Below, piece by piece: positions 10,702 through 18,232 of a stretch of 44,732 nt of DNA (its first letter is position 1; each line of letters starts with the position of its first letter). Below the pieces are notes generated by a model, which was given only the letters and a program-made list of their open reading frames with translations, was not told the DNA's origin and searched no databases. The stretch spans positions 1-44,732 of the forward strand of contig JAGMBO010000075.1 of assembly GCA_023129715.1 (NCBI GenBank), in the 5' to 3' direction. A program made the translations under genes and the position numbers. Origin of the DNA: Candidatus Eiseniibacteriota bacterium (GTDB taxonomy: Bacteria; Eisenbacteria; RBG-16-71-46; CAIMUX01; WJJG01).

Positions 10702-10715
10702 TGCTTTATAAAGCA
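10702..10715. promoter_or_regulatory. 14-bp perfect palindrome, possible activator site
   Basis: TGCTTTATAAAGCA lies ~220 bp upstream of the sigma-54-type promoter. A second inverted pair, AACCGTTT (10729-10736) and AAACGGTT (10871-10878), lies between them. Sigma-54 activators bind upstream at this range, so these are candidate enhancer sites; binding is not shown. Confidence 0.35.
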
Positions 10716-10925
10716 CGTTTCCATATCTAACCGTTTGCTGTGGATACAGTTGTCGCGTCTAGACTCCAGGCTATCAAGCGCCTTGTCATTTCTGGTCTCG
10801 GATGCCGCTGGCGCATCCCGGCTAGACGACAGGGCGGCACTGCAAACGTCCAACTAACTTGTTGTATTCCAAACGGTTGCCTGGCTGATGCGAAACTTCG
10901 GGGAAGCAGGGGGCACTCGCCGTTG

Positions 10926-10940
10926 TGGCATGCAATCTGC
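10926..10940 (+). promoter_or_regulatory. Sigma-54 (-24/-12) promoter
   Basis: TGGCATG-CAAT-CTGC matches the sigma-54 consensus TGGCACG-N4-TTGC at 13 of the 15 positions (the four N positions included), with the required GG-N10-GC spacing (GG 10927-10928, GC 10939-10940). Transcription would start near 10952. No long ORF follows within 560 bases; a structured segment does. Confidence 0.6.
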
Positions 10941-10951
10941 CATGTAGGTTC

Positions 10952-11200
10952 TGTGGAGGGGGGACCTCCATGAAGACCTCAGGGGCCGGGCGGCACTGAC
11001 TCAGACGGACCGCAGGTAGGGAGTCGAAGGCAGGACCGGTCGGCCTCAGCAGAAAAAGGGGGTAGGCGGCCAGGCGGTGCCAGACCAAAGGATGGGGGAT
11101 GTCCAGGCTGTCCCGGATCTTGGTTCCGCCTACCTCCTTGATCGATACGCAAACCCGAAACCCGCCACCCGATGAGGCCCGCCACCCGGCGGGCCTCGTT
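10952..11200 (+). ncRNA. Candidate sigma-54-driven structured small RNA
   Basis: Between a sigma-54-type promoter and a terminator hairpin lies a ~250-nt segment without a credible gene but rich in pairings. A 5' hairpin is GGAGG 10955-10959 with CCTCC 10965-10969. GACTC 10998-11002 pairs with GAGTC 11021-11025. A 14-bp stem pairs 11056-11069 with 11126-11139 (one G-U), continued inward by ACCAA 11084-11088 with TTGGT 11120-11124, and GAT 11091-11093 with ATC 11117-11119. The last hairpin is the terminator at 11174. A nine-codon frame (10970-10999) starts right after the first hairpin; it could be a leader peptide, with its Shine-Dalgarno inside the hairpin. No known RNA family was recognised. 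Confidence 0.4.
11174..11200 (+). terminator. Terminator-type hairpin
   Basis: GAGGCCCGCC (11174-11183) and GGCGGGCCTC (11188-11197) form a perfect 10-bp stem with a 4-nt loop, followed by GTTCTCT. The T content after the stem is modest. The rest of the gap to 11517 shows no gene; a short stretch near 11310 (CCAAGTTCTCC and a G run) resembles a decayed copy of the repeat found at 34-43 kb. Confidence 0.5.
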
Positions 11201-11517
11201 CTCTGCCCCTCTGTCCTGGTGCCCCACTGCCTCTCCCGGTCCCCTTTGTCCGTCACTCCTGCCGGTCTTCGCATCCATCTCCCCGGAAGGTTTCGTCCCG
11301 AGTCCCTGGGCCAAGTTCTCCAAAGGGGGGAGTGAACACTTCGCCCGCTAGGCGTGTAGTATGATCTGGATCGTTTGGTGGTGGTGGTCGTCGCGGAGCG
11401 CTGCGGGAGGTTCCCGGAGTGGCGACCGCCGAGCATGTGCGCACGGTCGGCGGACGCAGCGGGGTTCGACCCCACCGGCGCCGGCGGCGCTGAGAATCGT
11501 GAGGAAGGAGGCGCGGC

Positions 11518-12417
11518 ATGAGGGCCCACACTGGCGGGACGATGCCTGGAGTCGGAGGCGCCCGGCGCGAGGGAGGTCGGCAGAGATGGTCGCCCCTGAT
11601 CGTTCTGCTTGTCCTCGGGGCGGTCTGCTTGGGTCTCTCGGGGTGCAATGACGACGATGATTGCATCTGCTGCGGCCCGGATACGCGCGCGCCCGCGGCG
11701 CCACGCGGTCTCTACTCGATTACCGGCGACGATGAAGTCATCCTCGTCTGGCTCTCCAACACCGAAGAAGACCTCGCCGGCTACTACGTCTGGTGGAGCG
11801 ATGACTACGCCGGCACCTATCACTTCATCGAAGAAGTCGCCGCCCGCGACTGCTACACGATGGAGTTCATCGATCACGAGGCGGCCAATGGCGAGACCTA
11901 CTTCTACGCCGTCTCGGCCGTCGACTACGCCGGGCACGAGAGCGAGCTGAGCATCGAGGAGGTGTGGGATACGCCCCGGCCCGAGGGCGTCGCCGCGGTG
12001 ACGAGCATGAGTATCGAGTTCGGATTCGAGACGGCGGGTTTCGATCTGAGTGCTCCGACCGCCCACCAGCTGGTGGCGGCCGACAGCCGCCATGCCGACT
12101 TCTACTTCGACGTCGATGAGTTCGGTCCCGTCATCTACGCCGGCAGCCAGTACTACGGCATCGAAGATCTGACCGATATCCAGGACATGGGCTATACCAA
12201 CGATTTCGATGAGATCGACTTCGCTCCCGACAACATCGGCTGGTCGCCGTTGCGCTATGTGGAGGCGGTCGCGGGACACACCTATGTGCTTTTGACGCGC
12301 AACAATCACTATGCCAAGATCCGGCTGCAGGAAGTCCATGCCGACGAGCTCATCTTCCAGTGGGCCTATCAGACCGATGAGTGGAACCAGCAGCTGAAGC
12401 ACCCGGTGGCGCCGTAG
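11518..12417 (+). CDS. Lipoprotein with fibronectin type III-like domain
   Basis: 299 residues. The signal peptide has lipobox LGLSGC with Cys43, so the mature protein should be a lipid-anchored envelope protein. After the anchor comes an unusual stretch of four Asp and then CICC. A fibronectin III-like domain follows at about 55-150 (APAAPRGLYSITGDDEVILV, then AGYYVWWSDD and YFYAVSAVDYAGHES). The C-terminal ~150 residues are rich in Tyr, Asp and Phe and were not recognised. The start at 11518 has AAGGAGG upstream. It is followed after 57 bases by the PorV-like gene, perhaps as one unit. Function unknown. Confidence 0.75.
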   Translation: MRAHTGGTMPGVGGARREGGRQRWSPLIVLLVLGAVCLGLSGCNDDDDCICCGPDTRAPAAPRGLYSITGDDEVILVWLSNTEEDLAGYYVWWSDDYAGTYHFIEEVAARDCYTMEFIDHEAANGETYFYAVSAVDYAGHESELSIEEVWDTPRPEGVAAVTSMSIEFGFETAGFDLSAPTAHQLVAADSRHADFYFDVDEFGPVIYAGSQYYGIEDLTDIQDMGYTNDFDEIDFAPDNIGWSPLRYVEAVAGHTYVLLTRNNHYAKIRLQEVHADELIFQWAYQTDEWNQQLKHPVAP

Positions 12418-12474
12418 CATACAGATCTGGAGCAGGGTCGCGGGGCGGCCGATGCCCTTAGGGTGAGGAGAAGC

Positions 12475-13443
12475 ATGCAAAGCCTCAAACGATCGATCGG
12501 ATGGGCAGCGGCACTTGCCGCCGTTGTCGGCGTGGTGTTCGGCCTGGTCATCGCGCCGGCGGTGCCGGCCGGGGCGGCCACCGGGGTGGCCTTTCTGAAG
12601 AGCGGGGTCGACGCGCGCGCCGCGCTGCTCGGGCACGCGGTGACTTCGAGCGTCGACGATGCCTCCGCCTGCTTCTGGAACCCGGCGGGACTCGCCGCGG
12701 CGGGGCGGCCGGAGCTTCTGCTGACCCACACGGAGAGCTTTGCCGATCTGCGTCACGAGTATTTCGCCGTGACCCAGCCGCTGGGTGAGCTGGGGCCCCT
12801 CGGGGGAGCGGCGACAGCGGGGCTCTCCTTCAATGGTATCTGGACCGACAACCTCGAAGGCTATGACGAGGCGGCCAATCCGACCGGCAGCTTCGGCTAC
12901 TCCGCCTACGAGGCGGCGGTGGCGCTGGGCAGCGAGGTCCGCTGGGGGCTGACCATCGGGGGTTCCTTGAGCTACTTGCGGGAGGACATCGGCAACTACA
13001 GCGCCACCGGCTGGACCGGAGGAGTCGGTGTCCAGTGGAAGCCCGAGGTCTGGGGCGCGGGTGGCGCGCCGGTGAGTTTGGGGCTGGCGGTGCGCAACAT
13101 CGGCCCCGGGATGACCTACATCAGCGAGGAGTTCGAGTTGCCGCTGACCGTGCAGGGCGGCGTCACCTGGACGCACCGACGCCCCGGCCGGGCGAATTCG
13201 GTGCGGATCGCCGCCGAGGTCCGCCACGTGCGCGACGAGGGCAGCGCCTTTCTCGCCGGCGCGGAGTATGGCTTCCTCGATCTGCTCAGCCTCGGGCTCG
13301 GCTACCAGACCGCCCATGACACCCGCGATCTGAGTGTCGGGCTGGGGGCCCACCGGGGCGGCTTCGACCTCCACTGGGCCTATGTGCCGTTCAGCGAGGA
13401 CCTTGGCGACGAGCACCGCTTCTCGCTGCGCGTTGGGCTCTAG
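12475..13443 (+). CDS. PorV/UPF0164-like outer-membrane beta-barrel protein
   Basis: 322 residues. A signal peptide ends near AGAATG. The conserved N-terminal block of PorV/PorQ-type proteins follows: GVAFLKSGVDARAALLGHAV, then DDASACFWNPAGLAAAG. The rest alternates short beta strands (AAVALGSEVRWGLTIGGSLS, LSLGLGYQTAH) and ends in a terminal strand, FSLRVGL. These proteins sit in the outer membrane; PorV itself helps type IX secretion, but many paralogues have no known job. The ATG at 12475 has GAGGAG upstream. The stop lies inside a 35-bp tandem duplication shared with the end of lpxH. Confidence 0.8.
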   Translation: MQSLKRSIGWAAALAAVVGVVFGLVIAPAVPAGAATGVAFLKSGVDARAALLGHAVTSSVDDASACFWNPAGLAAAGRPELLLTHTESFADLRHEYFAVTQPLGELGPLGGAATAGLSFNGIWTDNLEGYDEAANPTGSFGYSAYEAAVALGSEVRWGLTIGGSLSYLREDIGNYSATGWTGGVGVQWKPEVWGAGGAPVSLGLAVRNIGPGMTYISEEFELPLTVQGGVTWTHRRPGRANSVRIAAEVRHVRDEGSAFLAGAEYGFLDLLSLGLGYQTAHDTRDLSVGLGAHRGGFDLHWAYVPFSEDLGDEHRFSLRVGL

Positions 13444-13495
13444 GGGAGACCTACGAATCGTTGCGCGTCGGGCTCTAGGCGGGACCTACGAATCG
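13426..13495. repeat. 35-bp tandem duplication at two converging gene ends
   Basis: 13426-13460 and 13461-13495 are the same 35 bases with four differences. Each unit holds the end of the PorV-like gene including its stop (GGGCTCTAG). The second unit also forms the last codons of lpxH on the other strand. The duplication thus lengthened the space between converging genes. Confidence 0.9.
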
Positions 13496-14280
13496 GGTTC
13501 CAGGCCGTCGGGCCAGGGGGTGGCCGGAAGAACGGTGGGCGCTTCCGTGTCCCGGAACTGCTCCAGGGTGAAGCGTCCCTCCTCCAGGCGCACATAGGTG
13601 AAGAACTCGAGCCAGTCTCCCACGATGAGGAACTCTCGGTTCCGGTCGTCCCGTAGATGTTGCGGGTCGTGCACATGGCCGACGATGACCGCATCGTGCC
13701 CTTCGGCGAACGCGGGGGCGACCAGGTAGCGGGACATCTGGCGCAGATAGAAGGTCCGCCCCTTCGTGTGGCGGCGGCTGGTCCCCGAGACGCGGTGGGC
13801 GAGCGGGATGCCCAGATCGGGATGGAGCATGCGGTAGCCGGCGATCGCGAGGGGGTGGCGCAAGATCCGCTTCAGCAGGCGATAGCCGAGGTCACCGGGG
13901 CCGATGCCGTCCCCATGAGCAAGCAGCAGCCGGCGTCCCTGGTGCTCAACGCGGATGGGATGCTGATGGACCTCGAGTCCGACCTCGCGCTCCAGGTAGC
14001 TGCCGCACCAGAAATCGTGATTGCCCCCCAGATAGACGACCTGCACACCCGCATCGACTAGATCGGCCAGGGCGCGCAGGATGCGGAAGTGGCCCTTGGG
14101 CACGGCGTGGCGGTACTCGAACCAGAAATCGAAGAGATCGCCCAGGATGTAGAGATGACTGGCGTGCTCGCGGAAGCCATCAAGGAGGCTCACCAGGCGG
14201 GCGCAGCGTTGATCGGAGTCAGGCCCGCTGCCCAGGTGGGCATCGCTGATGAGGAAAACGCTCGGCCGTGGTATGTTCAC
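13486..14280 (-). CDS. lpxH: UDP-2,3-diacylglucosamine hydrolase-type phosphoesterase
   Basis: 264 residues. It has the calcineurin-like metallophosphoesterase motifs in order: SDAHLG (Asp13, His15), GDLFDFW (Asp48), GGNHDFW (Asn87, His88), AHGDG (121-125) and GHVHD near residue 197. This arrangement and length fit LpxH, which removes UMP from UDP-2,3-diacylglucosamine to give lipid X in lipid A synthesis, at the inner face of the membrane. The start is GTG at 14280. The last few codons come from the tandem duplication. LpxH is favoured over other phosphoesterases by GDLFDFWFEYRHAVP and the long C-terminal lid, but a homologue of different specificity cannot be excluded. Confidence 0.82.
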   Translation of the reverse strand: MNIPRPSVFLISDAHLGSGPDSDQRCARLVSLLDGFREHASHLYILGDLFDFWFEYRHAVPKGHFRILRALADLVDAGVQVVYLGGNHDFWCGSYLEREVGLEVHQHPIRVEHQGRRLLLAHGDGIGPGDLGYRLLKRILRHPLAIAGYRMLHPDLGIPLAHRVSGTSRRHTKGRTFYLRQMSRYLVAPAFAEGHDAVIVGHVHDPQHLRDDRNREFLIVGDWLEFFTYVRLEEGRFTLEQFRDTEAPTVLPATPWPDGLEPDS

Positions 14281-14343
14281 GCGGCGGAGTGTACCAGAGC
14301 GCCCGCGGGGGCGCCAAAGGCATGATCGACGAGGAGGCTGGAG

Positions 14344-14856
14344 ATGGAGGAGAGCCTGGGGACTCGCTTGTTGAGGCAGATCAAGGAGGTCTGCGAAATC
14401 GCCGGGATCAAGACCGAGGAATACGCCCGGATCAGCCGCAAGCGGATCGACGTGCTGAGTCTCGATCGCGAGATCGGCAAGGAAAAGGGGTCGCTCGGCG
14501 ATCGTGTCTTTGCTTTGGCAGAACGTGAGGATCCGGGGGCGGTGCTCGCGGATGTCACCGTTCAGGCGGTCCTGACCCGCATCCGCAACCTGGAAGCCTC
14601 GCTCGGGGAGTGCGCCGAGGAAATCGCGACGCTGCGGGAGTCGGCGCGGGCGCGCGCAACCGAGATCCGGCGCAAGTACGAGGCCGAACGCAGCGCCTCC
14701 TGGTCGCCGGAGGGCGCCACCTCATCGCCGGAGACGGCGGCGTCCGGATCCGCGCCCGCCGGGGCTCGCGAGGGCACGGCGCTGGAGTCGCCTCCGCCGG
14801 CGGCCCCCCAGGCGCGGGCTGCGGAGAAGGCGCCGGATGGGGAAGCAATCCCTTGA
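14344..14856 (+). CDS. Coiled-coil protein of unknown function
   Basis: 170 residues; family not recognised. There is no signal peptide or membrane segment. The N-terminal ~115 residues are helical and charged, with heptad-like spacing (LLRQIKEVCEIAGIKTEEYA, then LTRIRNLEASLGECAEEIAT). The last ~50 are low-complexity Ala/Pro/Glu/Ser. GGAGG lies 12 bases before the ATG. It is divergent from lpxH (63-bp gap) and followed by the M23 peptidase gene, whose promoter overlaps its stop codon. Confidence 0.6.
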   Translation: MEESLGTRLLRQIKEVCEIAGIKTEEYARISRKRIDVLSLDREIGKEKGSLGDRVFALAEREDPGAVLADVTVQAVLTRIRNLEASLGECAEEIATLRESARARATEIRRKYEAERSASWSPEGATSSPETAASGSAPAGAREGTALESPPPAAPQARAAEKAPDGEAIP

Positions 14857-14881
14857 CAGCCCGTGGGTCCATTGCTAGCTT
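14853..14881 (+). promoter_or_regulatory. Sigma-70-type promoter for the M23 peptidase gene
   Basis: A perfect TTGACA (14853-14858) and TAGCTT (14876-14881) are 17 bp apart. The -35 box overlaps the stop of the coiled-coil gene. The leader to 14968 would be about 80 bases. Confidence 0.5.
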
Positions 14882-14967
14882 GCCGGCGTTTGTATGGGGG
14901 AAACCGCGTCGGCTGCTTGGTGGTTGATCTGCGGAGAGTTTAGGCAGCGCAGGGAGCACGTGCCCGA

Positions 14968-15882
14968 ATGGCCAGAGAGTATTTCGATGTCATGTTCATT
15001 CCGGAAGGCGGCGGAGAACTCCGTCGCTATCGTCTTCCTCGCCTGTCGCGCACCCTGCTGATCGGTGTTGCCGCCGCACTGATCGTGGTGCTGCTCGGCG
15101 CCGGGGCCGCCTATCTGCGCTACTTGCAGGTCAGTCAAGAGAACGATTTGCTCTACTGCGAGAACGAGGCGTTGCGGCGTGAGCTGGTCGGGTTCGGCGG
15201 CGAGATCGACCGGCTCGACGAGACGGTGCGCGGGCATATCCGTCTGGCCAATGACGCCCGCCTGCTCGCCGGCCTGTCGCCCTTCAGCGCGGAAGTGGCG
15301 CTCCTGGGCATCGGCGGTGTCGAGGGAGCCGCGGTGCTCGAGAAGCACGTGGGACTCTCGAATCCCGTGGCGCGCACTGTCGGCCTCTATCACGATCGCC
15401 TGGAACGTCTCGATCGTCAGCTCGCCTTCCAGGAGGGCAGCTTCGTCGAGGTCAACCAGGTTGTCTCGGCCTCGAAGGAGAAGCTCGATCATATTCCGAC
15501 GATCGATCCGGTTGTCGGTCCCCATTATTTCAGCAGTGGTTTCGGGGCGCGCCGTGATCCCTTCACGGGTCAGCCGGCGTTCCACAATGGCCTCGATCTC
15601 TCGGCCCCTCGCGGGACGCCCTTCTGCGCTCCGGCCGACGGGCGGGTCATCTATGCCGGGCGTCAGGGGCGTCTCGGCAATGTGATCAAGATTGATCATC
15701 GCAACGGCTTTCAGACCATCTTCGGCCACGCCGATCGCCTCCTCGTCGAGAAGGGCCAGGACGTTCGCCGCGGAGATGTCATCGGAGAGGTGGGCAGCAC
15801 TGGGCGCTCAACCGGAAGCCATCTGCACTACGAGATCCACAAGGACGACCGCGCGGTCAACCCGAGGAACTACATCCTCTGA
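14968..15882 (+). CDS. Membrane-anchored M23 (LytM-type) peptidase
   Basis: 304 residues. A cytoplasmic start is followed by one transmembrane helix (about 29-51). A coiled coil lies at about 55-90, a linker extends to ~180, and the M23 domain runs from ~185 to the end. Zinc ligands fit FHNGLDL (His206, Asp210) and SHLHYEIH (His285/His287); His254 is in FGHADR. All catalytic positions are present, so it should cut peptidoglycan cross-bridges in the periplasm, unlike the degenerate activators such as EnvC. It lies 5' of DUF523 and an amidase gene, making a cell-wall cluster. Confidence 0.9.
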   Translation: MAREYFDVMFIPEGGGELRRYRLPRLSRTLLIGVAAALIVVLLGAGAAYLRYLQVSQENDLLYCENEALRRELVGFGGEIDRLDETVRGHIRLANDARLLAGLSPFSAEVALLGIGGVEGAAVLEKHVGLSNPVARTVGLYHDRLERLDRQLAFQEGSFVEVNQVVSASKEKLDHIPTIDPVVGPHYFSSGFGARRDPFTGQPAFHNGLDLSAPRGTPFCAPADGRVIYAGRQGRLGNVIKIDHRNGFQTIFGHADRLLVEKGQDVRRGDVIGEVGSTGRSTGSHLHYEIHKDDRAVNPRNYIL

Positions 15883-15924
15883 CGCGCCGCGTGACGGTGT
15901 TTGCTGCACCCTGGGAGCAGAGTC

Positions 15925-16356
15925 GTGAAGGCGATCAGCGCGTGCCTGCTGGGTCTCGCCTGTCGCTATGACGGGACTCCGCTGCCCGCCGAGAAGCTCC
16001 TTTCTCCTGCGGCCGGCGACTGTTGGGTGCCGGTCTGTCCAGAACAGCTTGGGGGCCTGCCGACCCCGCGCACTCCGGCGGAGATCGAGGCGGGGACGGG
16101 GGAAGATGTGCTCGCCGGACGGGCGCGGGTCGTTTCGCTCGAGGGCGGCGATGTCACGGCCGCCTTCCTACGTGGCGCGCACCAGACCCTGGCGCTCTGC
16201 CGGTGCCTGGGGATCAGGGAGGTGGTCCTGAAGTCCCGTAGCCCGTCATGCGGCGTCGGCCGGATTTACCGCGCCGGGGCCTTGGTTGCGGGCAATGGGG
16301 TCACGACGGCGCTGCTGCAACGCGAGGGAATCGATGTGCGGGTTTATCCCGATTGA
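15925..16356 (+). CDS. DUF523 family protein
   Basis: 143 residues with the family's Cys motifs: ISACLLGLACRYDG, WVPVCPEQLGGLPTPR and KSRSPSCG. The function of the family is not established; the conserved cysteines suggest metal or sulfur chemistry. The start is set at GTG 15925 because the family N-terminus begins there and GGGAGC lies upstream. The gene ends inside the amidase gene (23-bp overlap), so translation is probably coupled. Confidence 0.88.
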   Translation: MKAISACLLGLACRYDGTPLPAEKLLSPAAGDCWVPVCPEQLGGLPTPRTPAEIEAGTGEDVLAGRARVVSLEGGDVTAAFLRGAHQTLALCRCLGIREVVLKSRSPSCGVGRIYRAGALVAGNGVTTALLQREGIDVRVYPD

Positions 16357-17584
16357 GCCGATCGGCCCGCCGGCGGCGCGTCCGGGCCGACACTCATCGC
16401 GGCGCAGAGCCGGATCCTGCGCCCGGCGTTTCCTCCCGCTCCTCGCCCCGCTCGCCTTCCTGATCACGAATCTCCTCACCCCACCCGCCGCCGCCGGCGG
16501 TCGGCTCACCGACGTGCGCGCCGCGCCCTGGGACGACCGCTTCCGAGTCGTGCTCGATCTGACCGGCGAGGTCGACTACCACCCCTGGGTGCTGACCGGT
16601 CCCGATCGGATCGCCATTGATCTGCGCCACACGCCGGGCGATGAGTTCCGGCTTCCGCGGGTCAACGACTGGCTGGTCGTGCGCCTGCGACTCAATTACC
16701 TGCGCAGCGGCACCGCGCAGGTCGTCCTCGATCTCTCGCGCGCGGCGAAGTACAAGGTCTTCACGCTTCCCGCAGGCAATGGGAAGCCCCACCGCATCGT
16801 CTGCGATGTCTTTCGTCCCGCCGAGCCCGAGGATGGCGCAGCCGGACGTCCCTGGGTCGTGGTCATCGATCCGGGGCATGGGGGCCGCGATCCGGGGGCG
16901 GTAGAGGGCCGTCTGCACGAGAAGACGATCGTTCTCGATGTCGCCCGCCGGCTCGCCAAGCGGCTCAACGAACAGCCCGATGTGATCGCCTATCTGACCC
17001 GCGAACGGGATGTCTTCATGAGCCTCCAGCGCCGCGTGCGGAAGGCACAGGCGGCGGGGGCGGATGTTTTCATCAGTGTCCATGTCAATGGTTGCCGGGC
17101 ACGCTCGGCGCGGGGGGCGGAGGTCTTCTACCTGTCGCTCAAGGGGGCGACCAATGTCGCCGCCCGCGAGCTGGCGGCGCTCGAGAACAAGGAGGCGGTC
17201 GAAGAGGAGGACCCCTTGCTCGGTGAGATCGCCGACCTGCCCTTCGCCGTCGATCTGATCAAGACCGACACCGTCCGGCGCAGCAGCCTGCTCGCCGAGG
17301 CGGTGCTCGATGCGCTCTGCGCCGGGGGGCTCGCCGCCTCGCGCGGGGTCAAGCAGGCCAACTTCGTCGTCCTGCGCTCCTGCCGGGTTCCCTCGGTGCT
17401 GATCGAACTCGGCTTCATCTCCAATCCCCTCGATGCCCGCCGGCTTGCCTCGGAGTCCTATCGCCAAGCCCTGGCCGAGAATATCGTCTCGGGCCTGCTC
17501 GAATACCGCCAGCGCTATGCCCGCCGGAACGCCGGGGTGGATGTGCTCCCCAGTGCCGGAAGAACGGCTTTGCAGTCAAGGTAA
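16334..17584 (+). CDS. N-acetylmuramoyl-L-alanine amidase (Amidase_3)
   Basis: 416 residues. A signal peptide (about 30-55) is followed by an AMIN-like beta domain (about 57-160: VVLDLTGEVDYHPW, RIAIDLRHT). The zinc amidase comprises about 173-400. Zinc and catalytic residues are in place: His182 (DPGHGGRDPG), Glu196 (LHEKT), His250 (ISVHVNG) and Glu358 (LIELGFISN). Like AmiC it should remove the peptide stem from muramic acid in the periplasm during cell separation. The start at 16334 is chosen for its GAGGGA site and for overlapping the DUF523 end; an ATG at 16286 is possible but less likely. There is an AmiC-like insert after FYLSLKGA. Confidence 0.92.
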   Translation: MCGFIPIEPIGPPAARPGRHSSRRRAGSCARRFLPLLAPLAFLITNLLTPPAAAGGRLTDVRAAPWDDRFRVVLDLTGEVDYHPWVLTGPDRIAIDLRHTPGDEFRLPRVNDWLVVRLRLNYLRSGTAQVVLDLSRAAKYKVFTLPAGNGKPHRIVCDVFRPAEPEDGAAGRPWVVVIDPGHGGRDPGAVEGRLHEKTIVLDVARRLAKRLNEQPDVIAYLTRERDVFMSLQRRVRKAQAAGADVFISVHVNGCRARSARGAEVFYLSLKGATNVAARELAALENKEAVEEEDPLLGEIADLPFAVDLIKTDTVRRSSLLAEAVLDALCAGGLAASRGVKQANFVVLRSCRVPSVLIELGFISNPLDARRLASESYRQALAENIVSGLLEYRQRYARRNAGVDVLPSAGRTALQSR

Positions 17585-17603
17585 TCCCATCCCGCGACGA
17601 TAA
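17577..17603 (+). promoter_or_regulatory. Possible sigma-28 (flagellar) promoter
   Basis: GACGATAA (17596-17603) matches the sigma-28 -10 box GCCGATAA at 7 of 8 positions. Eleven bases upstream CAAGGTAA matches TAAAGTTT at 4 of 8. It lies just after the amidase stop and 65 bases before the HPt-motA-motB genes, which makes a flagellar promoter plausible. Confidence 0.35.
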
Positions 17604-17667
17604 TTACGTATCGAGAGGCGAACCTTCTTGGAGACCGCCCGTTGCCGGCGGGAGAGGGAGGATGCGT

Positions 17668-18111
17668 ATGGACGCCAACAGCCCGTTCACCGAACAGGAA
17701 ATGGCCATGCTGCGGCCGGTCTTTCTAACCTCCGGACGCGAGCACCTCGAGACCATGGGGCGGCTTCAAGGCGAGCTGCCGGGCTTGGTTCCGGATGGAG
17801 ATGCGCTCAAGCAGTTTCACCGGGCGATTCACAGTCTGAAGGGGGCGGCCCTGCAGATGGGTTTCCTGCAGATCGGTGGGCTCGCCGGCCTGCTCGAACG
17901 CGTCGTGCTAGTCCTGCAAGAGAGCATGCCCGATGACGACGGGCGCTGGCAGACGCTGCTTCAGCAGGGACACACTGCCCTCGACACGGCGTTGACGGCC
18001 ACCGAGCAGGAGACGGGGTTCACCCCCGCTGGTGAGCTCGTCACCGAGCTGGAGCAGTGGCTGGCGCAGTGCGAACAGAGCGCGTCCGGCGAGCAGTGCG
18101 CTAGCGGCTGA
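17668..18111 (+). CDS. Histidine phosphotransfer (HPt) domain protein
   Basis: 147 residues, one helical-bundle domain. The HPt signature is HRAIHSLKGAALQMGF, with His55 as the expected phosphorylated residue. HPt proteins relay phosphate between receiver domains and have no catalytic activity themselves. The ATG at 17668 is chosen over that at 17662 because GGGAGG (17656-17661) would touch the earlier start. It is 121 bases before motA on the same strand, so a role in the chemotaxis or flagellar phosphorelay is likely. No kinase or receiver gene lies in the window. Confidence 0.82.
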   Translation: MDANSPFTEQEMAMLRPVFLTSGREHLETMGRLQGELPGLVPDGDALKQFHRAIHSLKGAALQMGFLQIGGLAGLLERVVLVLQESMPDDDGRWQTLLQQGHTALDTALTATEQETGFTPAGELVTELEQWLAQCEQSASGEQCASG

Positions 18112-18232
18112 CGGCGTCGGACAACCCGGCGACCGTGAGTCTCCGCAGCACTGCGCTCGCGGGGAGCTGCCTTCTGAAGGGTGACACGTACGGTGGAGAC
18201 GAGCGCGTGCGCCGGCGGGTTGGGGGATGGCC

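Noticed and set aside
10822-13416. 864-codon open frame on the minus strand
   Set aside because: It covers the opposite strand of the lipoprotein and PorV-like genes and the RNA locus; no domain, no start site, Arg/Pro-rich shadow composition of a GC-rich genome.
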